A stretch of 64,000 bases of DNA from Caballeronia sp. TF1N1 (GTDB lineage: Bacteria; Pseudomonadota; Gammaproteobacteria; Burkholderiales; Burkholderiaceae): assembly GCF_022878925.1 (NCBI RefSeq), contig NZ_CP084627.1, positions 1,054,001 to 1,118,000 of the forward strand, given 5' to 3'. Of the stretch, positions 1-9,421 are shown piece after piece. Positions within the stretch are counted from its first letter, which is position 1; every line of letters starts with the position of its first letter. The translations under genes and the position numbers were made by a program. A model generated the notes under the pieces. It saw nothing but the letters and a program-made list of their open reading frames with translations, had not been told where the DNA came from and did not search any database.

Positions 1-8
1 TGGCGAAG

Positions 9-2480
9 TTGCGTGTTGATCACGATGCGGGCGAGCGCGCGCCGCGTTTTTGCGAACGCCCGCTGGTGCGGGCGCTGGTGTTCCTCGCGGCACTGCAGAC
101 CGCGCTTGCCGGCCCGCTCGCGTCCATCGCGGCAGCGGCGGATGCCGTCGCGGCCAACGGTGCGCCGACGCAGCAGGCCACCGGCGTCGGCAGCGTGCCC
201 GCGCCAAGCCCGGCGGTGATCTACAACTCCGCGACGATCGCCCAGCCCGCGCTCGCCATGCCGGTTCCCGCGTTCTCCGGCAAGCCGTCCTCGCCGCTCG
301 CCGCGCGTCTTCCGACTACCGCCGATCCGGGCACGCTCGTTCCCGGCGGCCGTCGTCAGACGCTTACCTTCGTGGACCTCGGCGCGCAGGACCCGCTGCA
401 AATGCGCGGCACCGATGGCCAGAACGGCGTGGCGTTTTCCGTGCGCGGCGACGAAGTCGTGACGGCCGCGGTCCTGCATCTGATCTATAGCTATTCGCCG
501 TCGCTGTTGCCGTCCATCTCGCAATTGAAGGTGCTCGTCAACGGCGAAGTCGCGGCGACCCTGCCCGTGCCGCGCGATCAGGCCGGCACGCTCGTGGCGC
601 GCGATATCGCCATCGATCCGCGCTTCATCACCGAGTTCAATCACCTCAACGTTCAGCTGATCGGCCATTACACGCAGCAGTGCGAGGACCCGTCGAATTC
701 GACGCTCTGGGCGACGGTCAGCAACGCGAGTTCGCTCGATCTCACCTATGCGTCGCTTGCCAGCAAGCCCGATCTCGCCGCGCTGCCCGCGCCGTTCTTC
801 GACCGGCGCGACGTGCGCCGCCTGGAACTGCCGTTTGTCTTCGCGGGCAAGCCGAGCCTGCCCGCGCTCGAAGCGGCGGGCACCGTGGCGTCGTACTTCG
901 GCTCGCTCGCGGGGTATCGCGGCGCGATCTTCCCGGCACAATCCGATAACGTCCCGCTCGCGGGCAACGCCGTCGTGTTCGCCACCGGCGATGCGAAAAT
1001 CGCGGGCGTCGATCTGCCGCCGGTTTCCGGCCCGACCATTGCGGTCGTCGAACGCGATGCCGCCGCGCGCGGGCGCTTGCTGCTCGTGATGGGCCGCGAC
1101 GACAACGAGTTGAAGACCGCCGCGAAAGCGCTGGGTGTCGGTCGCAACGCGTTCTCCGGCACGAGCGCGACGATCACGCAATTCGCCGATCTGCAACCGC
1201 GCCGCCCCTACGATGCGCCGAACTGGCTGCCGTCCGACCGCGCCGTGCGTTTCGGTGAATTGGCCGAAGCGCAGGATCTGACCGCGCGCGGTTACGACGC
1301 CGACGCCGTGCGCGTGAACCTGCGTGTGCCGCCTGATCTCTTCATGTGGCAGACCAAGGGCGTGCCGGTCGATCTGAGCTATCGCTACACCGTGCGTCCG
1401 GCGCCGGACCGTTCGTCGCTCAATATCAGCGTGAACAATGGATTCGTGCAGTCGCTGCGCATCCCGGCGGTATCGACTTCGACCTTCGATCTCGGCCAGT
1501 ACTTCAGCCGCGTGATGCCGGACAAGACCGTGGCCGCGCGCCGCGAGGTTTATCTGCCGCCGCTTCTGATCTCGCCGCGCGCGCAGTTGCGCATGCACTT
1601 TTACTACGACATTCCGAAGACCGGCGAATGCACCGGCCGTCTGCTCGATAACGTCGTCGGCGCCATCGACCCGAATTCGACCATCGATCTTTCGAGCTTC
1701 CCGCATTACATGGCGCTGCCCGATCTGGCCGCGTTCGCCAACGGCGGTTTCCCCTTCACGCGCATGGCCGACCTGTCGCAGACGGCGGTCGTGCTGCCGA
1801 ACGATCCGAACTCGGCGGACTACAGTCTCTTTCTGCTGGAGATGGGCCGCATGGGGGCGTCGACGGGTTATCCGGTCACGGGCGTCACGGTGACGAGCGC
1901 GAACGATGTCGACCGCTTCGCCGACAAGGACTTGCTGGTCCTCGGCTCGCCGGGCCGCCAGCCGCTTCTGCAACGCTGGGCGAAGAACATGCCCTTTTCC
2001 GGCGACGGCGACGCGCGCACCTTCCAGCTGAGCGATGTCGCGTTCAAGCTGGTCGACTGGTGGCATGGCGAGCATGGCCCGGAACGTTCTCCGGCGCGCG
2101 CCGATCTGTCGCTCGTGAGCTCCAACGGCGACGCGCTTCTCACCGGCTTCGAGTCGCCGCTGAAGAGCGGGCGCAGCGCGGTGGCGCTCATCAGCGCGGC
2201 GGGACAGTCGGATGCGGATTTGTCCGCCGCCCTGCTCGACAACGACTTGTTGCCATCCATTCAAGGCGCGATGGCGGTGATCCACGGCCGCACGGTCGCG
2301 GTCACGTCCAACGGCGAAGCCTATTACGTCGGCCAGCTTTCGCCCATGCACTACATGCGCTGGGCCTTGTCCGCGCATCCGGTGCTGCTGGTGTTTTCCG
2401 CCGTGATCGCCGCGCTCATCATCGCTGCCGTGTTTTATCGTGCGCTGCGCTCGCTCGCCGCACGGCGTCTGAGGGACTGA
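9..2480 (+). CDS. bcsB: Cellulose synthase regulatory subunit BcsB (5' end uncertain)
   Basis: BcsB is the periplasmic, inner-membrane-anchored partner of the cellulose synthase BcsA and guides the nascent glucan across the periplasm. The 823-residue product has a hydrophobic N-terminal segment (about residues 20-45), a long beta-rich periplasmic body with paired carbohydrate-binding and flavodoxin-like regions typical of the family, and one C-terminal membrane helix near residues 788-808 followed by a short Arg-rich cytoplasmic tail. The frame is open to the left edge of the window, so the TTG at 9 is only the first visible start and the true start may lie further left, probably close to the bcsA stop. 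bcsZ starts 2 bases after the stop, and bcsC follows. The family assignment is secure from the whole-length match and the operon context; only the start is in doubt. Confidence 0.93.
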   Translation: MRVDHDAGERAPRFCERPLVRALVFLAALQTALAGPLASIAAAADAVAANGAPTQQATGVGSVPAPSPAVIYNSATIAQPALAMPVPAFSGKPSSPLAARLPTTADPGTLVPGGRRQTLTFVDLGAQDPLQMRGTDGQNGVAFSVRGDEVVTAAVLHLIYSYSPSLLPSISQLKVLVNGEVAATLPVPRDQAGTLVARDIAIDPRFITEFNHLNVQLIGHYTQQCEDPSNSTLWATVSNASSLDLTYASLASKPDLAALPAPFFDRRDVRRLELPFVFAGKPSLPALEAAGTVASYFGSLAGYRGAIFPAQSDNVPLAGNAVVFATGDAKIAGVDLPPVSGPTIAVVERDAAARGRLLLVMGRDDNELKTAAKALGVGRNAFSGTSATITQFADLQPRRPYDAPNWLPSDRAVRFGELAEAQDLTARGYDADAVRVNLRVPPDLFMWQTKGVPVDLSYRYTVRPAPDRSSLNISVNNGFVQSLRIPAVSTSTFDLGQYFSRVMPDKTVAARREVYLPPLLISPRAQLRMHFYYDIPKTGECTGRLLDNVVGAIDPNSTIDLSSFPHYMALPDLAAFANGGFPFTRMADLSQTAVVLPNDPNSADYSLFLLEMGRMGASTGYPVTGVTVTSANDVDRFADKDLLVLGSPGRQPLLQRWAKNMPFSGDGDARTFQLSDVAFKLVDWWHGEHGPERSPARADLSLVSSNGDALLTGFESPLKSGRSAVALISAAGQSDADLSAALLDNDLLPSIQGAMAVIHGRTVAVTSNGEAYYVGQLSPMHYMRWALSAHPVLLVFSAVIAALIIAAVFYRALRSLAARRLRD

Positions 2481-2481
2481 C

Positions 2482-3633
2482 ATGCGGGGTTCAATTTCGA
2501 AGGCCGCCGTCGCGGGTGTTCTTGCCGGCGCGGCGTTGAGTTCACAAGCTGCACAGCAATGCGAATGGCCGGCGTATCGGTTGTTCGTCGAGCGCGTCGT
2601 GCAGGCCGATGGCAGAGTCGTCGACCATTCCACCGACGCGCAGCAGACCACCTCAGAAGGCCAGTCCTACGCTCTCTTCTTCGCGCTGGTCGCCAACGAC
2701 CGCGCGACTTTCGACCGTCTGCTCGACTGGACGCGCGCCAATCTGGCCGGCAATCAGTTCGATGCGAACAACGTGCGTCTGCCTTCGTGGCAATGGGGCA
2801 AGAAGCCGGACGGCAGCTATGGCGTGATGGACCCGAACTCGGCATCGGATTCGGACTTGTGGATTGCATACGACTTGCTGCAAGCCGGACGGCTGTGGAA
2901 GGAGCCGGCTTATACGAAGCTCGGCCAGGCGCTCGCGGCGCAGATCGCCAAGCAGGAAGTGGTCGATCTGCCGGGCCTCGGGCCGATGCTGCTGCCCGGT
3001 CCGCAAGGCTTTCGCACGGGCGATGTCACGCGTTTGAACCCGAGCTATCTGCCGCTGCCGCTCCTGCGCGCATTGGCTCGCGACATGCCCGACGGCCCGT
3101 GGGCGAAGCTCGCGCAAAGCGCCGCGCGCATGATCAAGATCACCGCGCCGCGCGGCTATGCGCCCGACTGGGCGGCGTATCAAACGAGTCAGAACGGCCA
3201 GTTCGTGGTCGATCCGAAAAGCGGCGATACCGGCAGCTACGACGCGATCCGCGTCTATCTTTGGGCCGGCATGACGGCAGCGGGCGATCCGCTCGCGAAG
3301 CCCTGGCTCGACGCGCTCGGCGGCATGCGCCAGAGCGTGGCGCAGACGGGATTTCCGCCGGAGAAGGTTTCTTCGACGACCGGTACGGCCAGCGGCGAAG
3401 GCCCGCTCTCGTATTGGGGCGCGCTCGCGCCATACTTCAAGGCGCTGAACGACCAGCACGGCCTGGGCCTCGCGCGCACGCATCTCGAAGCACTCGTCGC
3501 GCCGCCGGGCGCGGGCCGCGAACCGGTGTATTACGACCGCGTGCTCGGTCTCTTCGGTGGCGGCTTTGTCGAAGGCCGCTATCGCTTCGACGAATCCGGC
3601 CGTCTCGTGCCGAACTGGAGAAGCGCATGCTGA
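2482..3633 (+). CDS. bcsZ: Periplasmic endo-1,4-beta-glucanase BcsZ (glycoside hydrolase family 8)
   Basis: BcsZ is the periplasmic cellulase of bacterial cellulose operons; it trims or edits the glucan and influences export and fibre assembly. The 383-residue protein begins with a short signal peptide ending near AAQQCEWPAY. Its body has the family-8 features: an acidic motif around VVDHS and EGQSYALFFALV early, a SDSDLWIAYDLL stretch carrying acidic residues, and a Tyr/Asp-rich late segment (GSYDAIRVYLWAGM). It starts just after the bcsB stop, and its own stop overlaps the proposed bcsC start, so translation of the three genes is probably coupled. Gene order bcsB-bcsZ-bcsC is the usual beta-proteobacterial arrangement. 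No defects are seen. Confidence 0.95.
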   Translation: MRGSISKAAVAGVLAGAALSSQAAQQCEWPAYRLFVERVVQADGRVVDHSTDAQQTTSEGQSYALFFALVANDRATFDRLLDWTRANLAGNQFDANNVRLPSWQWGKKPDGSYGVMDPNSASDSDLWIAYDLLQAGRLWKEPAYTKLGQALAAQIAKQEVVDLPGLGPMLLPGPQGFRTGDVTRLNPSYLPLPLLRALARDMPDGPWAKLAQSAARMIKITAPRGYAPDWAAYQTSQNGQFVVDPKSGDTGSYDAIRVYLWAGMTAAGDPLAKPWLDALGGMRQSVAQTGFPPEKVSSTTGTASGEGPLSYWGALAPYFKALNDQHGLGLARTHLEALVAPPGAGREPVYYDRVLGLFGGGFVEGRYRFDESGRLVPNWRSAC

Positions 3634-6600
3634 TGCGGGCCAGACAACGTACCTTGGCCATCCGCATCGCGGCATTGTTCGCGGCGGCGGCGCCGGCCAT
3701 CGCCATCGCGCAGACGAGTGCCGATCCGCTCAACGTGTTGATCGACCAGGGCAAATACTGGCAGTCGCACAAGCGCGGCGACCTCGCGGAGCAGGCGTGG
3801 CAGAAGGTGCTGCGCCTCGACCCGAAGCAGCCCGATGCGCTCTTCGGCATGGGCATGGTGCTCGCCGATCGCAAGGACGGCAGCGGCGCGCAGCAGTATC
3901 TCGCGCAACTGCGTCAGGTCGCGCCGAACTATCCGAACATCGACGATCTGGGGCGGCGTCTCGGCGAAACCAGCGCGCGCGATCAGACCGTCAACGACGC
4001 GCGCCGTCTCGCGCAGAGCGGACAGAGCGCGTCGGCGGTGCAGGAATACAAGCGTGCCATCGGAGGCAAGCCCGCGACGCCCGAACTTCAGCTCGAGTAT
4101 TACCAGGCGCTCGCCGCGACGCCGCAAGGCTGGGACGAAGCGCGACGCGGCCTCGAACAACTCGCGCGCCAGAACGCCGACGATCCGCGCTACACCCTCG
4201 CCTATGCGCAGCATCTGACGTATCGCGATTCGACTCGGCGCGATGGCATCGCCCGGCTGGCGGCGTTGTCGAACGACAGCACGGTCGGCGCGCAGGCGAA
4301 GAAGAGCTGGCGGCAGGCGCTGCTGTGGCTCGGCGCGCGCGCATCGGACGCACCGCTGTTTCAGGCGTATCTGCAAGGTTCGCCCGACGATGCCGCCGTC
4401 AAGGCGCGTTTCGATTCGATGGTGCTGCAGGACAAGGAAGCACGCGAACGCGCGCAGGCGGGCGCAGTCGTCGATGCGCGCGGTCGCACTGTCGCAGAAG
4501 GTTTCGCTGCCGTGGATCGCGGCGATCTGGTCGCGGCGCAGGCGCGCTTCTCGTCGGTGCTCGCAAGCGATCAGAACGATGCCGACGCGCTCGGCGGCCT
4601 CGGCGTCATCGCGCTGAAACAGGAGCGTTTCGCGGAAGCGCGCAGCTATCTCGAACGCGCGTCGCGGGCCGGCAATCCGGCGCGCTGGAAGGACGCGCTG
4701 ACGAGCGCGACGTACTGGACCTATACGAGCGATGCCATCGGCGCACGCAGCAACGGCGAGATCGCGAAGGCCAAGGCGCTCTTCGAACGCGCCATCGCGA
4801 CGAGTCCCGCCGATGTCACCGCGCAGACGCTGCTCGGCGAAATGCTGCTCGCGAATGGCGATCCGAAGGGCGCGGAAGCGGCGTATCGCATGGCGTTGCG
4901 GCGTCAGGCGGACAATCCCGATGCCATTCGCGGACTCGTCGGCGCGCTCGCGGCGCAGGGGCGCGGCGATGAAGCGCTCGAATTCGCCAACAAGCTGAAC
5001 TCGGAGCAACAGGCGAAAGCCGGCGGCATCAACAAGCTGCGTGGCGATGCGCAAGCCGCGCAGGCACGCGCCGCCGAAGCACGCGGCGATCTGGGTACGG
5101 CGCGCAGTCTCTTCGAGGACGCGCTGCTCAATAGCCCCGACGATCCGTGGCTTAGGCTCGACCTCGCGCGCATTTACGTGCGTCAGGGCGGGGTCGGCAA
5201 TGCGCGCAGCATGATGGACGGCTTGCTCGCGGCGCACCCCGACATGACCGACGCGCTCTACGCGAGCGCCCTTCTGTCCGCCGAAACACAGGACTGGTCG
5301 ACGGGTCTATCGCAACTGGACCGGATTCCCGCCGCGCAGCGCACGCCGGCGATGGGCGCGTTGCAACATCGTCTTTGGGTGCATCAGCAGACCGAACTCG
5401 CGACGCGCGCCGCCGCGGCCGGTCAGCGCCAGCAGGCCTATGCGATTCTGCGTCGCGCCGAGCCGCTTGCTGCCGGCAACGCGGAACTGACGGGCGCGGT
5501 GGCGTCGGCGTATCTGAAAGCGGGCGATGCATCGCGCGCACTCTCGCTCACGCGCGGCGCGATCGCCAATTCGCCGAACGATCCCGGTCTCTTGCTGCAA
5601 TACGCGGGCATTCTCTCGCAGACCCAGCAGGACGCCGAACTCGGTTCCGTGATGCGCCGACTGCAGTCGATGCCGCTCACCGCGCAGCAACGCGCCGACT
5701 TCAACAATCTGAACGTCGGAATCGTGATCGCGCGGGCGGACAACGTGCGCCAGAGCGGCAATCTCGCGGCGGCTTACGACGTGATCGCACCTTGGCTCGC
5801 CGCGATGCCCGACAACGCCGACTTGCAGGCCGCGCTCGGCCGCATGTACACCTCGGCGGGCGACGACCGCAGCGCGCTCAACTGCTATCGAACTGCGCTC
5901 GCGCGCCGTCCGGACGACGTGAATCTGCAAGCCGCCGCGATGTCGGCCGCCACCGGCGTGCGCGATTTCAAGCTGGCGGAGACGCTTGCCAAACAGGCGT
6001 ACGACACCGCGCCGAACGATCCGGGCGTGCTTGCATCGATCGGGAGGATGTATCGGGCAGAAGGCAAGCTCGATCTCGCCGCGCAGTTCCTGCAGCGCTC
6101 GCTGCTTGCGGCCAATACGCCGCTCGCGCCTGCTCCCGGTCAGCCAGCGAGCAACCTGCCGCGCGACTGGCAGACCGCGATGAGCCGTATCGGCACGATG
6201 CCGTTGCCGGGCACCAATCCATTCGAAGGCAAGACCGCCGTCGATACGGCGCCGTCCGCGCTTGCCGCCGGATCGAATGCGTTTCGGGGGTATCGCCAGA
6301 ACATCACACCGACTTATTCGCAGCCCGTGCCGAACTATTTGCCGCCTCCTCAGACCGTGCCTTATTCCGCGCCTTATGTGAGTCCTTATAACGGCGCGCC
6401 GGGGGCGCCTGCCAATGTGCCTCGTCCGGTTGCGGGCGGAGGGTATGGCGGTGCGGCGGATGGCTCGGGGGAGTCGGGTGGCGGGGTCGTGCCTGCCAGT
6501 GTGCCGCGTCCGGTCGAGGGCGGCTATGGTCCCGACAGTTATGGCTCGGGGCAATCCGGTGCGCCGTTGCAGCCGTACCCGGGACAGGATCAGGGCGTGG

Positions 6601-8435
6601 GTGGCGCGCAGCAGGCTTATCCGGGTCAGCAGACTCAGTATGCGCAGCCGGCTTCGTATCCTCAGCAAGCGCAGTACGCGCAACCCGCTTCATATCCGCA
6701 ACAAGGTCAATACGCGCAGCCCGCGCCGTATCCGCAGCAAGCGCCGATGTATCAAGGCGCGCCGTCTGCCGCTCAGGACGCGTATAACAGTTCGCCCTGG
6801 CCGATGTCGCCCGCGGCGCAAGCCGCGCAGTCGGAAGCTTATGCGCCGCAAAGCGCGAGCACTCGGGCGGGTACATCGACGGCGAAGCGCTCGGCATCGC
6901 GTAAAGCCGCCAACGCGCCGCAGCAGCAGTACGCGCAGGCGTCGTATGGTCAGCAGGCTTATGCGCAGCAAGGCTATCCGCAGCAGCAATATCAGCAGCC
7001 GTATCAGCAAGCTTATGCGCAGCAGCAATATCAGCAGCCCTACCCGCAGCAACAGTATCCGCAACAGCAATATCAACAACCCTATCCACCGCAATACGCC
7101 CAGCAACAGTACGTGCCGCAACCACCCGCCGGTTACGCGCAGCCGTATTATCCGCAAGCCGCGCAAGCCGGGCAGCGCGCCGCGTCCGCCGCCACGATGA
7201 ACACAGGCGGCATGCCCGCGCCCGTCGCGAATCCGCAAACTGCAGGCGTCGCCGATGAACTCGCGCAGATCGAGCGGGAACAGGCCAGCACGGTGTCGGG
7301 CGGGATCATCTTCCGCAATCGAAACGGCGAAGACGGTCTCTCGAACCTCACCGATATCGAAGCGCCCATCGAAGGCCGCATCAAGGCCGGCAACGGCCAC
7401 GTGATCGTGCGCGCGACGCCCGTCACGCTCGACGCCGGCACCGCCAGCAGCGAGCAGAACACGCTCGCGCGCTTCGGCTCCGGCATCAACGCGATCGCTC
7501 CGGCCGCCGGCAACCAGTACGGCTCTCAGACGGCGACCGGCGTGGGACTCGCGGTCGGTTACGAGAACCGCAACTTCAAGGGCGACGTCGGCACGACGCC
7601 GCTCGGCTTTCGCGAGACCAACGTCGTCGGCGGTTTGCAGTATCAGAACGCCATCACCGATAAAGTCTCGTACTCGCTTGCCGTCGCACGACGCGCGGTC
7701 ACGGACAGCCTGCTGTCCTATGCCGGCGCGCGCGATCAGCTTGCGGGCGCGACCTGGGGCGGCGTGACATCGAGCGGTGCGCGCGGCGACCTCGCCTGGG
7801 ACGACGGCACGAGCGGTGTCTATGTCAACGCGATGTACCAGTTCCTCGACGGCAAGAACGTCGCCACGAACAACGCGGTCAAGGGCGGCGGCGGTGTGTA
7901 CACGCGAATCATCAAGGACGCGGATCAGGCGCTGACCATTGGCGCGAACACCACCTTGATGCACTACGACAAGAACCTTTCGTACTTCACCTACGGACAA
8001 GGCGGCTACTTCAGTCCGCAGCAGTACGTCATTCTCAACTTTCCGGTCGAATACATGGGCCGCACCGGGCTTTTCACATACGACCTGAAGGGCTCGATCG
8101 GCGTGCAGCATTATCGGCAGGACGCGTCGAACTACTTCCCGACGGAGCCGAATTATCAGGCGGCGTTCGCGGCGGCCAACCTTGCACCGGATGCCGGCGC
8201 GGTCTATCCGAGTCAGAGCAAGACGGGCGTGTCCTACTCGCTCAACGCGACGGGCGAATACCAGCTTGCGCCGCAACTCGCCATCGGCGCGACGGCTTCG
8301 TTCGGCAACGCGTATCAGTATCGCGAATGGCTCGCTGCCGTGTACGTTCGATACAGCTTCACGCGGCAAACCAGCGTGCAGCCGCTCTTCCCGCCGCAGG
8401 CTTTCAGCTCGCCGTATTTGTCGTTCGCGAATTGA
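3627..8435 (+). CDS. bcsC: Cellulose export outer-membrane subunit BcsC with Gln/Tyr/Pro repeat linker
   Basis: BcsC carries the glucan across the periplasm and outer membrane. The frame is open from 2559, but the first part overlaps bcsZ; the start chosen is the ATG at 3627 (an ATG at 3633 is also possible), followed directly by a signal peptide ending in AIAIAQT. That gives 1602 residues. Residues about 30-830 are serial tetratricopeptide repeats. Residues about 980-1180 form a low-complexity linker of YAQPASYPQQ-like and YQQPYPQQQ-like repeats. The last 400 residues are the BCSC C-terminal beta-barrel (from about TAGVADELAQIEREQ). The linker is unusually long and repetitive for the family. 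The closest downstream gene on this strand is about 195 bases away, and a weak inverted repeat without a T-run lies at 8448-8475. Confidence 0.94.
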   Translation: MLMRARQRTLAIRIAALFAAAAPAIAIAQTSADPLNVLIDQGKYWQSHKRGDLAEQAWQKVLRLDPKQPDALFGMGMVLADRKDGSGAQQYLAQLRQVAPNYPNIDDLGRRLGETSARDQTVNDARRLAQSGQSASAVQEYKRAIGGKPATPELQLEYYQALAATPQGWDEARRGLEQLARQNADDPRYTLAYAQHLTYRDSTRRDGIARLAALSNDSTVGAQAKKSWRQALLWLGARASDAPLFQAYLQGSPDDAAVKARFDSMVLQDKEARERAQAGAVVDARGRTVAEGFAAVDRGDLVAAQARFSSVLASDQNDADALGGLGVIALKQERFAEARSYLERASRAGNPARWKDALTSATYWTYTSDAIGARSNGEIAKAKALFERAIATSPADVTAQTLLGEMLLANGDPKGAEAAYRMALRRQADNPDAIRGLVGALAAQGRGDEALEFANKLNSEQQAKAGGINKLRGDAQAAQARAAEARGDLGTARSLFEDALLNSPDDPWLRLDLARIYVRQGGVGNARSMMDGLLAAHPDMTDALYASALLSAETQDWSTGLSQLDRIPAAQRTPAMGALQHRLWVHQQTELATRAAAAGQRQQAYAILRRAEPLAAGNAELTGAVASAYLKAGDASRALSLTRGAIANSPNDPGLLLQYAGILSQTQQDAELGSVMRRLQSMPLTAQQRADFNNLNVGIVIARADNVRQSGNLAAAYDVIAPWLAAMPDNADLQAALGRMYTSAGDDRSALNCYRTALARRPDDVNLQAAAMSAATGVRDFKLAETLAKQAYDTAPNDPGVLASIGRMYRAEGKLDLAAQFLQRSLLAANTPLAPAPGQPASNLPRDWQTAMSRIGTMPLPGTNPFEGKTAVDTAPSALAAGSNAFRGYRQNITPTYSQPVPNYLPPPQTVPYSAPYVSPYNGAPGAPANVPRPVAGGGYGGAADGSGESGGGVVPASVPRPVEGGYGPDSYGSGQSGAPLQPYPGQDQGVGGAQQAYPGQQTQYAQPASYPQQAQYAQPASYPQQGQYAQPAPYPQQAPMYQGAPSAAQDAYNSSPWPMSPAAQAAQSEAYAPQSASTRAGTSTAKRSASRKAANAPQQQYAQASYGQQAYAQQGYPQQQYQQPYQQAYAQQQYQQPYPQQQYPQQQYQQPYPPQYAQQQYVPQPPAGYAQPYYPQAAQAGQRAASAATMNTGGMPAPVANPQTAGVADELAQIEREQASTVSGGIIFRNRNGEDGLSNLTDIEAPIEGRIKAGNGHVIVRATPVTLDAGTASSEQNTLARFGSGINAIAPAAGNQYGSQTATGVGLAVGYENRNFKGDVGTTPLGFRETNVVGGLQYQNAITDKVSYSLAVARRAVTDSLLSYAGARDQLAGATWGGVTSSGARGDLAWDDGTSGVYVNAMYQFLDGKNVATNNAVKGGGGVYTRIIKDADQALTIGANTTLMHYDKNLSYFTYGQGGYFSPQQYVILNFPVEYMGRTGLFTYDLKGSIGVQHYRQDASNYFPTEPNYQAAFAAANLAPDAGAVYPSQSKTGVSYSLNATGEYQLAPQLAIGATASFGNAYQYREWLAAVYVRYSFTRQTSVQPLFPPQAFSSPYLSFAN

Positions 8436-8630
8436 TGCGGACTCGACGCCATGCGCCTACGTTGCGGTGCATGGCGCATCGAAATTGCATGACGCTGCCT
8501 CACATCGTTGCTCCTCCTGGAACCCGCCGCGCGCTTTGCTGCACTGCGTGACAGACATGTCTGACGACGCGCGAGAGAAAGCGCACAATGTCGGGACTTC
8601 GCGCTCAAGGCCGCGAGGAGGAGGAGCAAC

Positions 8631-8966
8631 ATGACCGCCATCACCTGGGTTCTGGCCGCCGATGACAGCCGTGCCCGGATCTTCGAAACCAGAGGGCTTA
8701 AGCTTGACCTCAGGCAAATCGAGGAGCTTCGTAACCCGGCGCCCCGCGCCCCGCAGTCCAATGAACGCGACCGGCAATTCGCCCGAACCGTTGCCGAAAT
8801 GCTCGAACGCAGCCGTGTGAATCATCGCTTCGATCGCTTGCGGCTGGCAGTGGAGCCGCGTTTTCTCGGCACCTTGCGTGAGTATCTGAGCATCGAGATT
8901 CAAAAGCTCGTCCATGAAGATGCCAGCGAAGACTCAGCCGGCATGAGCGCGCGCCGCCCCTTCTGA
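8631..8966 (+). CDS. Host attachment family protein, short form
   Basis: The 111-residue product matches the small 'host attachment' family (first described as needed for Agrobacterium attachment to plant cells) by its start, TWVLAADDSRARIFET, and by the later ARTVAEMLERSRV and DRLRLAVEPRFLGTLREYL segments. Family members are usually about 140 residues; here the middle loop between the LRNPAPR and NERDRQFAR segments is shorter. The biochemical role of the family is not known, so the name should be read as a family label. A strong ribosome site (GAGGAGGAG) lies about 8 bases before the ATG. The gene stands alone between bcsC and the small secreted protein at 9111. Confidence 0.75.
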   Translation: MTAITWVLAADDSRARIFETRGLKLDLRQIEELRNPAPRAPQSNERDRQFARTVAEMLERSRVNHRFDRLRLAVEPRFLGTLREYLSIEIQKLVHEDASEDSAGMSARRPF

Positions 8967-9110
8967 CGGCGCGCGCTCATGCCGACATCTGTGAACAAAT
9001 GTTGAAAGTCCTTACAACGGCATACTAAGGGTCAACGAAAGACCCAAGCGCACGTTGATTCCGCATCGCGAGCCATCCGGCTTGCGGTCATGGAATCAGG
9101 AGCGCTTTAA

Positions 9111-9380
9111 ATGAAGAAGATTTTCGCCGCGATCGTCATGGCTTCGCTGTCGCTGAGCGCGTTCGCCGCGCACGACAAGCACGACAAGCATGAAAAGCAC
9201 GAGTACCGTCACGAAGAACGTCACGACGAACGCCGCGTCGATTCGCGTCGTCACGACGAGCGCCGTCCGGACGCACGCCGTCGGGACGAGCTTCACGCCG
9301 ACAACCGCGGCATGGAGCAGAATCGCGACCACGAGCACGCGCCGATGCAAGCACCGGAACACGGCGCTTTCCCGCACTAA
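9111..9380 (+). CDS. Small secreted His/Arg/Asp-rich protein
   Basis: This 89-residue protein has a clean signal peptide (MKKIFAAIVMASLSLSAFA, cut after AFA). The mature part is made almost entirely of His, Asp, Glu, Lys and Arg in short repeats such as HDKHDKHEKHE and RRVDSRRHDERR. I do not recognise a named family. His/Asp-rich secreted peptides often bind metal ions, and that is the most likely guess from composition alone. A purine-rich GGAGCG sequence precedes the ATG. It is convergent with the FixJ-like regulator at 9422, 41 bases away, with a GC-rich inverted repeat between them. Confidence 0.6.
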   Translation: MKKIFAAIVMASLSLSAFAAHDKHDKHEKHEYRHEERHDERRVDSRRHDERRPDARRRDELHADNRGMEQNRDHEHAPMQAPEHGAFPH

Positions 9381-9421
9381 GCCGTAACGGCAAGAAGTCG
9401 CGCCTGAGTTTCCGGCGCGGC

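Noticed and set aside
2559..3626. An open frame running through bcsZ in the bcsC frame, making a 1958-residue continuous frame.
   Set aside because: The first part is Arg-rich antisense-like sequence with no family character; the real BcsC begins with a signal peptide at 3627.
6637..7110. Tandem repeats that might be mistaken for a CRISPR array.
   Set aside because: The units are in-frame coding repeats of BcsC with no constant spacer structure.
6690..8369. A long minus-strand frame opposite bcsC.
   Set aside because: Shadow; strongly Leu/Arg-rich from the complement of the repeat region.
8448..8475. GCCATGC...GCATGGC inverted repeat after bcsC.
   Set aside because: Long loop and no T-run, so a terminator cannot be claimed.
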